A DNA stretch of 64,000 nucleotides from Oscillatoriophycideae cyanobacterium NC_groundwater_1537_Pr4_S-0.65um_50_18 (lineage in GTDB: Bacteria > Cyanobacteriota > Cyanobacteriia > Elainellales > Elainellaceae). The position numbers and the translations under genes were made by a program. Shown here piece by piece: positions 1 through 7,606 of the stretch. Every line of letters begins with the position of its first letter. Position 1 is the first letter of the stretch. The stretch lies in NCBI GenBank assembly GCA_016208305.1, contig JACQYI010000071.1, positions 62,001 to 126,000 on the forward strand, in the 5' to 3' direction. The notes under the pieces were generated by a model. It made no database searches, was not told where the DNA came from, and saw only the letters and a list, made by a program, of their open reading frames with translations.

Positions 1-396
1 ACCGTCACCGACATTGTGGAACGCGGCATCGATGCTGCCGTTGACTTTGCCCTAGAACGGGCGCTAGATGGCACCGATTGCGTCTGGATCAGCTTCGACA
101 TTGACTGTATTGATGCAGGGTTTGTCCCAGGGACGGGCTGGCCTGAACCGGGCGGTTTGCTGCCGCGTGAGGCTCTGGCGCTGCTAGGCAAAATTGTTCA
201 GCGTGCTCCGGTCTGTGGGCTGGAAGTTGTGGAAGTTTCTCCGCCCTATGATGTCAGTGACATGACAGCCCTTATGGCAACCCGCGTCATTTGTGACACT
301 ATGGCGCATCTGGTGCTATCGGGTCAACTGCCGCGCCAAAAACCTGCCTACATTCATCCAGAAGCCAATATGGCTGTGGATGCACCCTGGTCGTGA
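1..396 (+). CDS. gdmH: Ni-dependent ureohydrolase, probable guanidine hydrolase (3' end only)
   Basis: The frame is open from the first base and ends in TGA at 394-396, giving the last 131 residues of an arginase/agmatinase-fold enzyme; the start lies left of the window. The metal-binding core is visible as SFDIDCIDAGF followed by VPGTGWPEPGG, with the two aspartates of the binuclear centre, and the late acidic motif GLEVVEVSPPYD. The direct followers are HypA-like and HypB-like nickel chaperones and then an ABC importer. As I recall, this is the gene order of Synechocystis sll1077-sll1082, whose first gene encodes the nickel-dependent guanidine hydrolase (guanidine to urea plus ammonia). Older annotation would say agmatinase (speB). 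Family membership is certain; the guanidine assignment rests mainly on neighbours because the substrate-pocket half is missing. Confidence 0.8.
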   Translation, partial: TVTDIVERGIDAAVDFALERALDGTDCVWISFDIDCIDAGFVPGTGWPEPGGLLPREALALLGKIVQRAPVCGLEVVEVSPPYDVSDMTALMATRVICDTMAHLVLSGQLPRQKPAYIHPEANMAVDAPWS

Positions 397-406
397 GGAT
401 TGCCCC

Positions 407-787
407 ATGCATGAAACCGATATGACCAAGGCGCTGATTTTGACCGTAAAGGAGTGGTGGGAAGCCCAGCCTGAGCCGATCGCCATTTCCCAGGTGCATC
501 TCGTGGTGGGTCAGTTTACCTGTGTAGAACCCGTGAGTTTGCAATTCACCTTTGAAGTCCAGACCCGCAACACGTTCTTAGAGGGGGCAACCTTGGTGAT
601 TCGAGAGACGCCGCTGATTGCCTTCTGCCACACCTGCCAAACAGAATACTCTCCCGTGATTGGCCTGCAATATGCTTGCCCAGATTGCCGATCGCCCCTG
701 GATGATATTCGTTCAGGTCGGGAACTCAAAATCGATCGGATTGAGTACGCGCCTGTATCCGTTTCCGTCTCAAATACGACCTGCTGA
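407..787 (+). CDS. ghaA: HypA-like nickel metallochaperone of guanidine hydrolase
   Basis: A 126-residue protein beginning MHE, the N-terminal Met-His nickel site of HypA proteins. The structural zinc site is the pair of CxxC motifs in FCHTCQTEYSP and ACPDCRSP, about residues 77-99. I chose the ATG at 407, not an upstream in-frame codon inside the preceding gene, because it restores the MHE start; it lies 10 bases after the upstream stop. HypA hands nickel to apo-enzymes together with HypB. No hydrogenase or urease gene is visible nearby, and the adjacent ureohydrolase is the likely client, as described for the guanidine hydrolase accessory protein GhaA. A hydrogenase role elsewhere in the genome cannot be excluded. 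Confidence 0.82.
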   Translation: MHETDMTKALILTVKEWWEAQPEPIAISQVHLVVGQFTCVEPVSLQFTFEVQTRNTFLEGATLVIRETPLIAFCHTCQTEYSPVIGLQYACPDCRSPLDDIRSGRELKIDRIEYAPVSVSVSNTTC

Positions 788-805
788 AATATACCCTGAA
801 ACCCC

Positions 806-1510
806 ATGCACCAAACCTTCGATGCTGCTTTAGAAATCAATTTGCTCCATGCGAACCAGGCCGGAGCCGATCACAACCGCGCCCATTTTGATACCTGGGG
901 AATAAGCTGCCTCAATCTGATGAGCAGTCCTGGCGCTGGCAAAACTCAGCTCCTAGAACGCACGCTGGCAGTTCTCCAGAGCGAATTTAGTATCGCTGTG
1001 ATTGAGGGCGACATGACCACCGAACTGGATGCCGATCGCCTGCGGCAGTATGGCGTGCCTGTGATTGCTATCAATACCGGACGCTCCTGCCATCTGGACT
1101 CAAAAATGGTCGCAGGCGGAATTCATCGTCTAGCGCATGACTATAACCCAACTGAGTTTGATCTGGTGCTGGTTGAGAATGTTGGCAATCTCGTCTGCCC
1201 CGCCGAGTTTGAAGTGGGAGAACATGCGAAAGTCGCGCTTTTGAGCATTACTGAAGGAGAGGACAAGCCATTAAAGTATCCGGTGATGTTTCAACAAGCC
1301 GATTGCCTGCTGATCACCAAAATGGATCTGGCTCCCCATCTGGAGGTTGAGATCGATCGCATTGTGTCTAACGTTCGCCAGATGAATCCTCACTGCGCCA
1401 TTATTCCCGTTTCAGCCAAGACCGGAGAAGGCTTGGAAGCTTGGTATGCCTGGGTGCGCGATCGCATTCAGCAAACCCAACAGCTTCAGCGATCGCTTGC
1501 GGCTGTCTAG
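806..1510 (+). CDS. ghaB: HypB-like nickel-insertion GTPase of guanidine hydrolase
   Basis: A 234-residue SIMIBI-class GTPase of the HypB family. The P-loop SSPGAGKT lies near residues 40-47, the metal-site segment is [12 protein letters not shown] (Cys-His pair near residues 92-93), then [10 protein letters not shown] and the guanine-specificity region TKMDL. There is no histidine-rich N-terminal nickel store as in rhizobial HypB. It follows the HypA-like gene by 18 bases and is presumably co-transcribed with it and with the ureohydrolase. GTP hydrolysis would drive nickel transfer into the ureohydrolase. A 34-bp palindrome lies 55 bases after the stop and may end or attenuate the transcript before the ABC transporter genes. 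Confidence 0.85.
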   Translation: MHQTFDAALEINLLHANQAGADHNRAHFDTWGISCLNLMSSPGAGKTQLLERTLAVLQSEFSIAVIEGDMTTELDADRLRQYGVPVIAINTGRSCHLDSKMVAGGIHRLAHDYNPTEFDLVLVENVGNLVCPAEFEVGEHAKVALLSITEGEDKPLKYPVMFQQADCLLITKMDLAPHLEVEIDRIVSNVRQMNPHCAIIPVSAKTGEGLEAWYAWVRDRIQQTQQLQRSLAAV

Positions 1511-1565
1511 TCACGACAGAGCTATATCCCATAGCTTAGAGTCTCACACAAAATAAAACCAAATA

Positions 1566-1599
1566 TTTTTTGGAAGTGCCGCGCGGCACTTCCAAAAAA
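1566..1599. repeat. 34-bp perfect palindrome after ghaB
   Basis: Bases 1566-1599 read the same on both strands: six T, GGAAGTGCC, a GCGC centre, the mirrored arm and six A. It could act as a terminator in either direction. It belongs to the set of long perfect palindromes in this window (13320, 33502, 46143, 59074, 60527, 63909). The arm sequence is not shared with the others. Confidence 0.8.
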
Positions 1600-1757
1600 G
1601 TTCCAGGTTAATTAATTTGTGATCCTTAGTCACCCAGAGCTGAGTCGCATTGCGACCCAAAAGAAGGGAACTCCAATGATCCCATTCTCATCGCCAATTA
1701 TTTATTCTTTCTATTCTCAGTCTCGAAAACGCTACAGAAAAACCTTTGGAGGACATC

Positions 1758-2849
1758 GTGAAAATGCCTGTCTTTTCCACGTATCTCAATCGTTTCAAGT
1801 TCCGATCGCTATACAGTGCTCTTTGTATCATTAGTATAACCTTTATCGTTGGCTGTACCAATCCTGCCGTTTATATTCAAACCACTACCGCAACTGAAAC
1901 AGTAGCCGTCGCTGACCCCAGCGGACTCAAGACTGTCCATCTGGGCTTTAGTGCTTGGCCGGGATGGTTTCCCTGGCAAATTGCCCAAGAAAAGGGCATT
2001 TTTGAAACCCACAATGTTCCAGTCGATCTGAAATGGTTTGATGGCTATCTAGAGTCGATTAGCACTCTGACGGCTGGACAAATTGACGCCAACAGCCAAA
2101 CGCTAGGAGATACCGTTAGCTCCGTGGCAGGAGGAGCCGAGCAGGTGATTGTGCTGGTCAATGACAACTCAACGGGCAACGATAAGGTGATTGTCCGGGA
2201 GGGAATTAACTCTATTGCCGATTTGAAAGGCAAAAAAGTGGCAGCGGAGGAAGGCACCGTGGATCACTTCCTCCTCTTACTGGGGATGCAGAAGGCAGGG
2301 CTATCACCTCAAGACATTCAGTTCGTGCCGTTAGAAACAGGTAAAGCAGCCTCCGCCTTTGCGGCAGGGCAAGTGGATGCGGTTGCGGTGTTTGCCCCCT
2401 TTACGACCCAGGCCTTAAAGCGATCGAACAGTAAAGAGTTATTCAGCTCTAAAGATTTTCCTGGAGCCATTTCCGATCATCTCGTGGTAACGCGTCAGGT
2501 GATCTACGAGCATCCTGAGCAGGTACAGGCACTGGTCGATTCCTGGTTCGCCACATTGGACTTTATCAAGAACAATCAGGCCGCTGCCTACGAAATTATG
2601 GCCAAGAGAGCAGGCGTTTCCATCGATGAGTACAAAGCCTATGCCGATGGAACTCGCCTCTTTTCCGTAGAGGAGAATCTAGCCGCGTTTCAGCCGGGTA
2701 AAGATATGACCTCTTTGCTGTTTGCCGCAGAAGCGATGGGCAAATTTCTCTCCGAGGTGGGCTTAGCCACAACACAGCCCAATACGACACTCTTGTTTGA
2801 CGATCGCTTTGTCAAAGCCTACGTCCAGAAAACCGAAAATCCTGCCTGA
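1758..2849 (+). CDS. ABC transporter substrate-binding lipoprotein (NMT1/TauA type), likely guanidine importer
   Basis: A 363-residue periplasmic binding protein with a lipoprotein signal: basic N-terminus, hydrophobic stretch and lipobox IVGC ending at Cys33. The mature part shows the NitT/TauT SBP pattern: VHLGFSAWPGW, then AQEKGIF, then ADLKGKKVAAEEGTVDHF, and AAGQVDAVAVFAPF. I place the start at the GTG at 1758 because GGAGG sits five bases upstream; an ATG at 1764 is the alternative. Permease and ATPase genes follow in order. Located behind the ureohydrolase and its nickel chaperones, it probably captures guanidine or a related cation. By sequence alone this family also takes nitrate, taurine or pyrimidine precursors, so the substrate is inferred from context. 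Confidence 0.8.
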   Translation: MKMPVFSTYLNRFKFRSLYSALCIISITFIVGCTNPAVYIQTTTATETVAVADPSGLKTVHLGFSAWPGWFPWQIAQEKGIFETHNVPVDLKWFDGYLESISTLTAGQIDANSQTLGDTVSSVAGGAEQVIVLVNDNSTGNDKVIVREGINSIADLKGKKVAAEEGTVDHFLLLLGMQKAGLSPQDIQFVPLETGKAASAFAAGQVDAVAVFAPFTTQALKRSNSKELFSSKDFPGAISDHLVVTRQVIYEHPEQVQALVDSWFATLDFIKNNQAAAYEIMAKRAGVSIDEYKAYADGTRLFSVEENLAAFQPGKDMTSLLFAAEAMGKFLSEVGLATTQPNTTLLFDDRFVKAYVQKTENPA

Positions 2850-2918
2850 TTTCATGCTCATTCACTGCTCTATTCAGTCTTTTTATCCTTCTATTGACAC
2901 CCTTCTCCCCCATGAATT

Positions 2919-3770
2919 ATGAGCCAAAGTACTAGTCCTCACTCTATCCAATCTCTGATCAAGCCTAAATCCATTCGCCCCACGGTATTCTGGCGGCTCG
3001 CTGAAGATATCCCCAGACCGCTCAACACAGTATTGATGATTGCTTCGATCGCCATTCCCCTGCTGCTGTGGTGGCTGGTCACAACATTTGGCAATATCGA
3101 TCCTAAATTTTTGCCTTCTCCAGCCAAGGTGATGGAAGCCTTTGGGCGGCTGTGGAGCACCCGTGAACTGCTCAAAGATACGGTGGCCAGTCTATGGCGG
3201 GTCGGAGTCGGCTTTTTGTTTGCAGCGCTACTATCGATTCCGGTGGGCGTTTTGATGGGCAGTTTTCCCAGCATCCGCGCTCTACTAGAACCCGTCTTTG
3301 GCCTAATGCGCTATATGCCTGCTCCGGCTTTTATTCCCCTACTGATTCTTTACCTGGGTATTGGAGAAGAACCCAAAATCACCCTCATTTTTATCGGCGT
3401 ATTTTTCTTCAATTCGCTGATGGTAATGGACACGGTGAAATTTGTGCCTAAAGAGCTGATTGAAGCCACCTATATGCTGGGGGGCAACCGCTGGGAGGCG
3501 CTGACTCAAGTTATCTTGCCGCATGTGCTGCCAGGAATTTTAGATGCTTGCCGCATTAACTTAGCAGCCGCTTGGCAATTGGTGATTGTCTCCGAGTTGA
3601 TTGCAGCCACAGAGGGGTTGGGTCGTCGCATCAGCGTGGCGGGTCGATTCCTGAGAACCGATGAGATTTTTGTCGGATTGATTGTGATTGGCGTGATCGG
3701 ATTGGCGTTTGATCTGCTGTTTCAGTATCTCTTGCGGCTGACCTGTAGCTGGGCGAGTCAGAAGCGATAG
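2919..3770 (+). CDS. ABC transporter permease, NitT/TauT family
   Basis: A 283-residue inner-membrane protein with about six helices and the BPD_transp_1 layout. The EAA loop that contacts the ATPase is present as EATYMLGGNRWEALTQVILP near residues 188-207. The N-terminal 35 residues are cytoplasmic and polar. The gene lies 69 bases after the binding-protein gene and 64 bases before the ATPase gene. It is presumably a homodimer forming the channel of the importer predicted for guanidine. Confidence 0.85.
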   Translation: MSQSTSPHSIQSLIKPKSIRPTVFWRLAEDIPRPLNTVLMIASIAIPLLLWWLVTTFGNIDPKFLPSPAKVMEAFGRLWSTRELLKDTVASLWRVGVGFLFAALLSIPVGVLMGSFPSIRALLEPVFGLMRYMPAPAFIPLLILYLGIGEEPKITLIFIGVFFFNSLMVMDTVKFVPKELIEATYMLGGNRWEALTQVILPHVLPGILDACRINLAAAWQLVIVSELIAATEGLGRRISVAGRFLRTDEIFVGLIVIGVIGLAFDLLFQYLLRLTCSWASQKR

Positions 3771-3834
3771 AGAGGTTTTAGGTTTTCTCAATCCCCTTTT
3801 CTCTCAATTCCCTCCATTTAAGGAAACTAAACCG

Positions 3835-4608
3835 ATGTTTTTGCAAATCAATAAGCTGAACAAGAATTTTGAGACGCAGTCTGGAACGCTGGTGGTACTC
3901 AAAGATATTGACATGGCGATCGAGCAAGGTGAATTTATCTGTGCGGTTGGGGCTTCTGGCTCAGGCAAGTCAACGCTGCTGCGCCAAATTGCCGGACTGG
4001 ATCACCCCACGACCGGAGAAGTCAGAATTGAAGGCAATTCTGTGACGGGGCCTGGACCCGATCGCGGCATGGTATTTCAGCACTATACGCTGTTTCCCTG
4101 GAAGACGGTGCAGGAAAATACCGAGTTTGGACTGAAGCTGCAAGGGGTGCCGAAAAAAGAGCGGCGCGAACAAGCCAGCTATTACTTGAATGTGGTGGGG
4201 CTATCTCAGTTTGCTCAAGCCTTACCAAAGGCGTTGTCAGGCGGGATGAAACAACGGGTGGCGATCGCTCGAGCGCTAGCCTCGGAACCCAAAATTCTGC
4301 TCATGGATGAACCCTTTGGCGCATTAGATATCCACACGAAGGAATCGATGCATGAATTTATGATTGATCTATGGCAACGCACAGGTATTACCGTTTTTAT
4401 GATTACCCATGATGTCGAGGAAGCCGTGTTCCTCTCCAATCGCATTTATGCTCTGGGTGCACGTCCCGGTACGGTGCGCAAGGTGATGACGATCAGTCTG
4501 CCCAATCGCACGCATCTGGTAAAGCGCCAGTCTGTCTTCCACGACTACCGGGATGAGCTAATGGATCTGTTGCGGCAGCATGGTCAAGAGGCGTTAGCTA
4601 CTCTATAA
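3835..4608 (+). CDS. ABC transporter ATPase, NitT/TauT family
   Basis: A 257-residue nucleotide-binding subunit. Walker A GASGSGKST near residues 43-51, Q-loop in GMVFQHYTLFPWKT, signature LSGGMKQRVAIARAL, Walker B ILLMDEPFGALD and H-loop ITHDVEEA are all intact. A run AAGGAAAC lies about ten bases before the ATG. It is the last gene of the cluster that starts with the ureohydrolase, and it energises the adjacent permease. Similarity to TauB, SsuB and NrtD families means it carries no substrate information by itself. Confidence 0.88.
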   Translation: MFLQINKLNKNFETQSGTLVVLKDIDMAIEQGEFICAVGASGSGKSTLLRQIAGLDHPTTGEVRIEGNSVTGPGPDRGMVFQHYTLFPWKTVQENTEFGLKLQGVPKKERREQASYYLNVVGLSQFAQALPKALSGGMKQRVAIARALASEPKILLMDEPFGALDIHTKESMHEFMIDLWQRTGITVFMITHDVEEAVFLSNRIYALGARPGTVRKVMTISLPNRTHLVKRQSVFHDYRDELMDLLRQHGQEALATL

Positions 4609-4713
4609 CTCACCGTTTGTTCGTCTCGCTCACCCTACTCTGGTCAGGTTTTTGGTATAAGTTTCCTTAACGACTCCGTTCATTTATCAAATCACATCGT
4701 TTAGGAAAGATTC

Positions 4714-6285
4714 GTGGACTTTATCATCACAGCAGTTGAAGTCGGTGCACTCATTGTTGCATTCACGATTCTCAATGCTTTAGTGAAAGCCAGCTTTAAG
4801 ATTCTTACCAGAACTTGGCTTCAGAGATTTTCTAGCCAACTCGAAGCCCAGCAGCAGAATATCAGTTTGCTGCTGCTGCTGCTGGGTGCAGGAAGCTGTC
4901 TTGTGTTGGTTAGCGTCAACTCGGTGTTAATCTACCAGGGCAAGAGTGTTGAGGCATTTCAACTCGGTCTGATTCAGAGTATTCCGTCCCAGTTTTGGAC
5001 AATGCTGGGGGTTGCGATCGGCAAAAGTGTGATGCTGCTGCTGTTGGTCAAGCTCACGCTTCCCCTGATGCATCGTCTGCTGGACTGGGCCTGCCGTCTG
5101 GCTCAAAACTACGATCGCATTGTGGCGAACGATGAGAGCGTTGAGGCGTTTTTTAGCTATCTCAAAATCATCCTAACGCGCAGCATCTGGATTCTGTCGG
5201 GCATCTTTTGTACGCAATTCCTGCATCTGCCGGATGTCATTCCTAAGTACCTTTTGATTGCGCTCAAAGCCTATGTGGCTATTGCCGTTGGGCGACTTTT
5301 AATTAAGGCGATCGCGGCACTAGTCGATACGGTAGATGCCCTGAGCCTCCAGCATTCGCATCCTGACAATTTACTGCGCCACTATGAGCGGTTTCGTCAC
5401 CTGGTTCCCGTCCTCAAAAAGTGTCTGGAATATATTCTCTATGTCGGCATTGCCACACTGATCATTCACGATATTGAGTTCATCGCCTGGATTGCCGGAT
5501 TTGCCGATGAAATCATTGCCATTATTGCTATTTACTTTGCCAGCGGCATTTTGATTGAGCTGGTCAATGTCGTTCTAGAGGATTTGGTTTTAAGAACTGA
5601 ACATTTAACCGACCTCCAGCGGCAGCGCCGATTGACGATCATTCCGTTATTTAAAAGTTTTCTAAAATATGCAACGTATTTCTCAGCCGCGCTGATTGTA
5701 CTGAGGCTGGTGCAGCTTGATCCGACTCCCCTGCTGGCAGGTGCAGGCTTAGCCAGTTTGGTGATTGGTTTTGGAGCACAAAATCTGATTAATGATATTG
5801 TTTGCGGATTTTTCATTCTGTTTGAAAACTACTATTTGGTCGGTGACTATATTGAGGCGGGCAAAATGGAGGAAAGATCGGTAGAAGGGGTGGTGGAGGC
5901 GATCGAACTGAGAACGACTCAAATTCGTCATCCTGACGGTCAGCTCCAGATTATTCGCAATGGAGAAATTGGCTCAATTGTGAATTACTCCAAGCAATAT
6001 ACCTATGCAAAACTGGATGTGCCTGTCCCAGATTCTTCTAATCTAGAGCGGGTGTATCGCCTGATTGAGCAGGTTGGGCAGCAGCTCAAGGCAGAGTATC
6101 CGGATGTTTTGGAATCTACGCAGGTGGATGGGCTAGAAAACTTTGGTGAACATAACTTGGTGCTGCGTACCCTAACGAAGGTAAAACCGGGGAAACACCT
6201 GAATATTCAACGTCTGCTCCGCAGCCGATTAAAAACTGCTTTTGACCAATCGCTGGCTACTGAGTCGATCGAGCCATTGGGTTGA
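4714..6285 (+). CDS. MscS-family mechanosensitive channel
   Basis: A 523-residue membrane protein. The N-terminal half holds several hydrophobic helices; the pore-lining helix and beta domain are recognisable as SLVIGFGAQNLINDIVCGFF then ILFENYYLVGDYIE, about residues 345-385, followed by a cytoplasmic domain with the inheritance EAIELRTTQIRHPDGQ. The start is GTG at 4714, with AGGAAAG about five bases upstream. Such channels release solutes on hypo-osmotic shock. It follows the ABC transporter by about 105 bases in the same direction, but a functional link to that operon is not shown. Confidence 0.85.
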   Translation: MDFIITAVEVGALIVAFTILNALVKASFKILTRTWLQRFSSQLEAQQQNISLLLLLLGAGSCLVLVSVNSVLIYQGKSVEAFQLGLIQSIPSQFWTMLGVAIGKSVMLLLLVKLTLPLMHRLLDWACRLAQNYDRIVANDESVEAFFSYLKIILTRSIWILSGIFCTQFLHLPDVIPKYLLIALKAYVAIAVGRLLIKAIAALVDTVDALSLQHSHPDNLLRHYERFRHLVPVLKKCLEYILYVGIATLIIHDIEFIAWIAGFADEIIAIIAIYFASGILIELVNVVLEDLVLRTEHLTDLQRQRRLTIIPLFKSFLKYATYFSAALIVLRLVQLDPTPLLAGAGLASLVIGFGAQNLINDIVCGFFILFENYYLVGDYIEAGKMEERSVEGVVEAIELRTTQIRHPDGQLQIIRNGEIGSIVNYSKQYTYAKLDVPVPDSSNLERVYRLIEQVGQQLKAEYPDVLESTQVDGLENFGEHNLVLRTLTKVKPGKHLNIQRLLRSRLKTAFDQSLATESIEPLG

Positions 6286-6364
6286 ATCTTGTTGCGATCG
6301 CCCCAGGCTCATTCGCCTTGCTGCCGATCGCAGTAAAATATACCTAGCGTTGCCGTCTCTGATC

Positions 6365-7063
6365 ATGATCGTTTCCCGCTCTGATGCTCAATCTGATGCT
6401 CAATCGGCCTCCCCATCGATGGCCGTTTTTTACCCCAGTGCAGATGGTAAACCTGTGGCTGAAACCTACGTCCATTTTTATGCTCTGCTCGTGACGCTGG
6501 AAGTCTTGAGGCAGTATTTGCAGGGACGCAATGCCACAGTGTTAGGCAATCAGTTTTTGTACTATGCCGAGGGGTTCCCGAAGTTGCGGGTGGCACCCGA
6601 TGTCATGGTGATTTTTGACGTGGCTCCCGGCGGACGGGACAACTACAAAATTTGGCAAGAGAAGCAGGTGCCTAGAGTGGTGTTTGAGATCACCTCGAAA
6701 AGCACCAGAGCCGAGGATATGCGGGAGAAGAAGACGCTGTATGAGCGGCTGGGCATTCAGGAATATTGGCTATTTGACCCGAAGGGCGAGTGGATTAGCA
6801 CACAGTTGCGGGGCTATCGTTTGCAGGATGCTGGCTATGCCCTGATTACGGATGGGCGGAGTGAGCCATTGAAGCTGCGGCTGCAAGCTGAGGAACAGCT
6901 CATTGGGTTTTATCGAGAAGATACGGGTGAGAAACTGCTGATTCCAGAGGAGTTGGCAGCGGCTCTGGCGCAGGAAAGAGCGGCAAGGCAGCAAGCAGAA
7001 AACCAGGTTGAGCGATTGAAGGCGCAGTTGCGATCGCTGGGCGTTGATCCTGATGCGCTCTAG
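6365..7063 (+). CDS. Uma2-family PD-(D/E)XK nuclease-like protein
   Basis: A 232-residue protein of the Uma2 (formerly DUF820) family, which is greatly expanded in cyanobacteria. The restriction-endonuclease-like core is seen as LRVAPDVMVIFDV, then RVVFEITSKSTRAEDMREKK and YERLGIQEYWLFDP. The C-terminal 45 residues are a charged coiled coil (AAALAQERAARQQAENQVERLKAQL). I chose the ATG at 6365, about 80 bases after the MscS gene; an upstream extension would overlap that gene. Cellular role unknown for the family; links to mobile DNA have been suggested. Context (repeat-rich spacer and a CHAT-NTPase module next door) is accessory in character. Confidence 0.8.
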   Translation: MIVSRSDAQSDAQSASPSMAVFYPSADGKPVAETYVHFYALLVTLEVLRQYLQGRNATVLGNQFLYYAEGFPKLRVAPDVMVIFDVAPGGRDNYKIWQEKQVPRVVFEITSKSTRAEDMREKKTLYERLGIQEYWLFDPKGEWISTQLRGYRLQDAGYALITDGRSEPLKLRLQAEEQLIGFYREDTGEKLLIPEELAAALAQERAARQQAENQVERLKAQLRSLGVDPDAL

Positions 7064-7082
7064 GGCGATTGAGCAGACTGCG

Positions 7083-7196
7083 CTGAATCCGAACTTGGGG
7101 GTAAACCCCCAAACCCCCTGTCAGTGGACGGCTGCGTCGCTGAATCCGAACTTGGGGGCAGACCCCCAAACCCCCTGTCAGGGGACGGCTGCGTCC
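7083..7196. repeat. 57-bp tandem duplication
   Basis: Two adjacent 57-bp units, 7083-7139 and 7140-7196, each running from CTGAATCCGAACTTGGGGG to GGACGGCTGCGTC. They differ at only a few positions (GTAAA versus GCAGA; CAGTGG versus CAGGGG). Each unit contains a small inverted repeat of G5/C5. Confidence 0.85.
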
Positions 7197-7324
7197 CCCG
7201 ACACCCCCTCCAGATGAGGTATCAGGTGGGAGTGAGGGGGCGCTTTGCATGGGAGGAGACGCAGGGAGGTTCATTCGGTTCGTTAGGGAGAGGGGAGGGG
7301 ACTGCAAGGTTGCCTCGATCTACA

Positions 7325-7360
7325 CAGTCACCTGCACCCAGTCACCTGCACCCAGTCACC
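7325..7360. repeat. 14-bp tandem repeat
   Basis: The unit CAGTCACCTGCACC occurs at 7325-7338 and 7339-7352 and partially at 7353-7360. Confidence 0.85.
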
Positions 7361-7606
7361 GTACACCGAGGTGGCAATGCGAAGCGCTTTATCCGTCACA
7401 CAATCCACCCCTTGCGGAGGGGGTCTGGGGGACGCGCCCGTCCCTCAGCAAGGGGGGTGTGGGGGGAAGGCTTCCCCCCACGGTTCGGATTCTCAACCTC
7501 CAGCAATGAACAGAATCCTACAGGCATTCACTATGCCGATCGACTTTACGTGAGTTGAGCATTCAGGAGCCAGGAGTCCATAAAGTCAGGCGCTCCTCCC
7601 TCCCCA

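Larger units (their letters stand above)
7064..7606. other. Repeat-rich non-coding spacer
   Basis: A 540-base stretch between the Uma2 gene and the convergent CHAT gene. It has runs of C and G (CTTGGGGG, ACCCCC, CCCCTTGCGGAGGGGG), a 57-bp tandem duplication and a 14-bp tandem repeat. Several overlapping open frames exist on both strands, but their translations are Gly/Arg/Pro-rich and follow the DNA repeats, so I treat the region as non-coding. No clear promoter or terminator was identified. Confidence 0.6.

Noticed and set aside
1758-4608. Nitrate or taurine transporter label for the ABC importer
   Set aside because: The family is shared, but the neighbouring hydrolase and nickel chaperones favour guanidine; no nitrate reductase or sulfonate genes are nearby.
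7124-7558. Plus- and minus-strand frames of 60-144 codons across the repeat-rich spacer
   Set aside because: Translations are Gly/Arg/Pro-rich and repeat in step with the 57-bp DNA repeat; several frames are open at once, as expected of G/C-run DNA.
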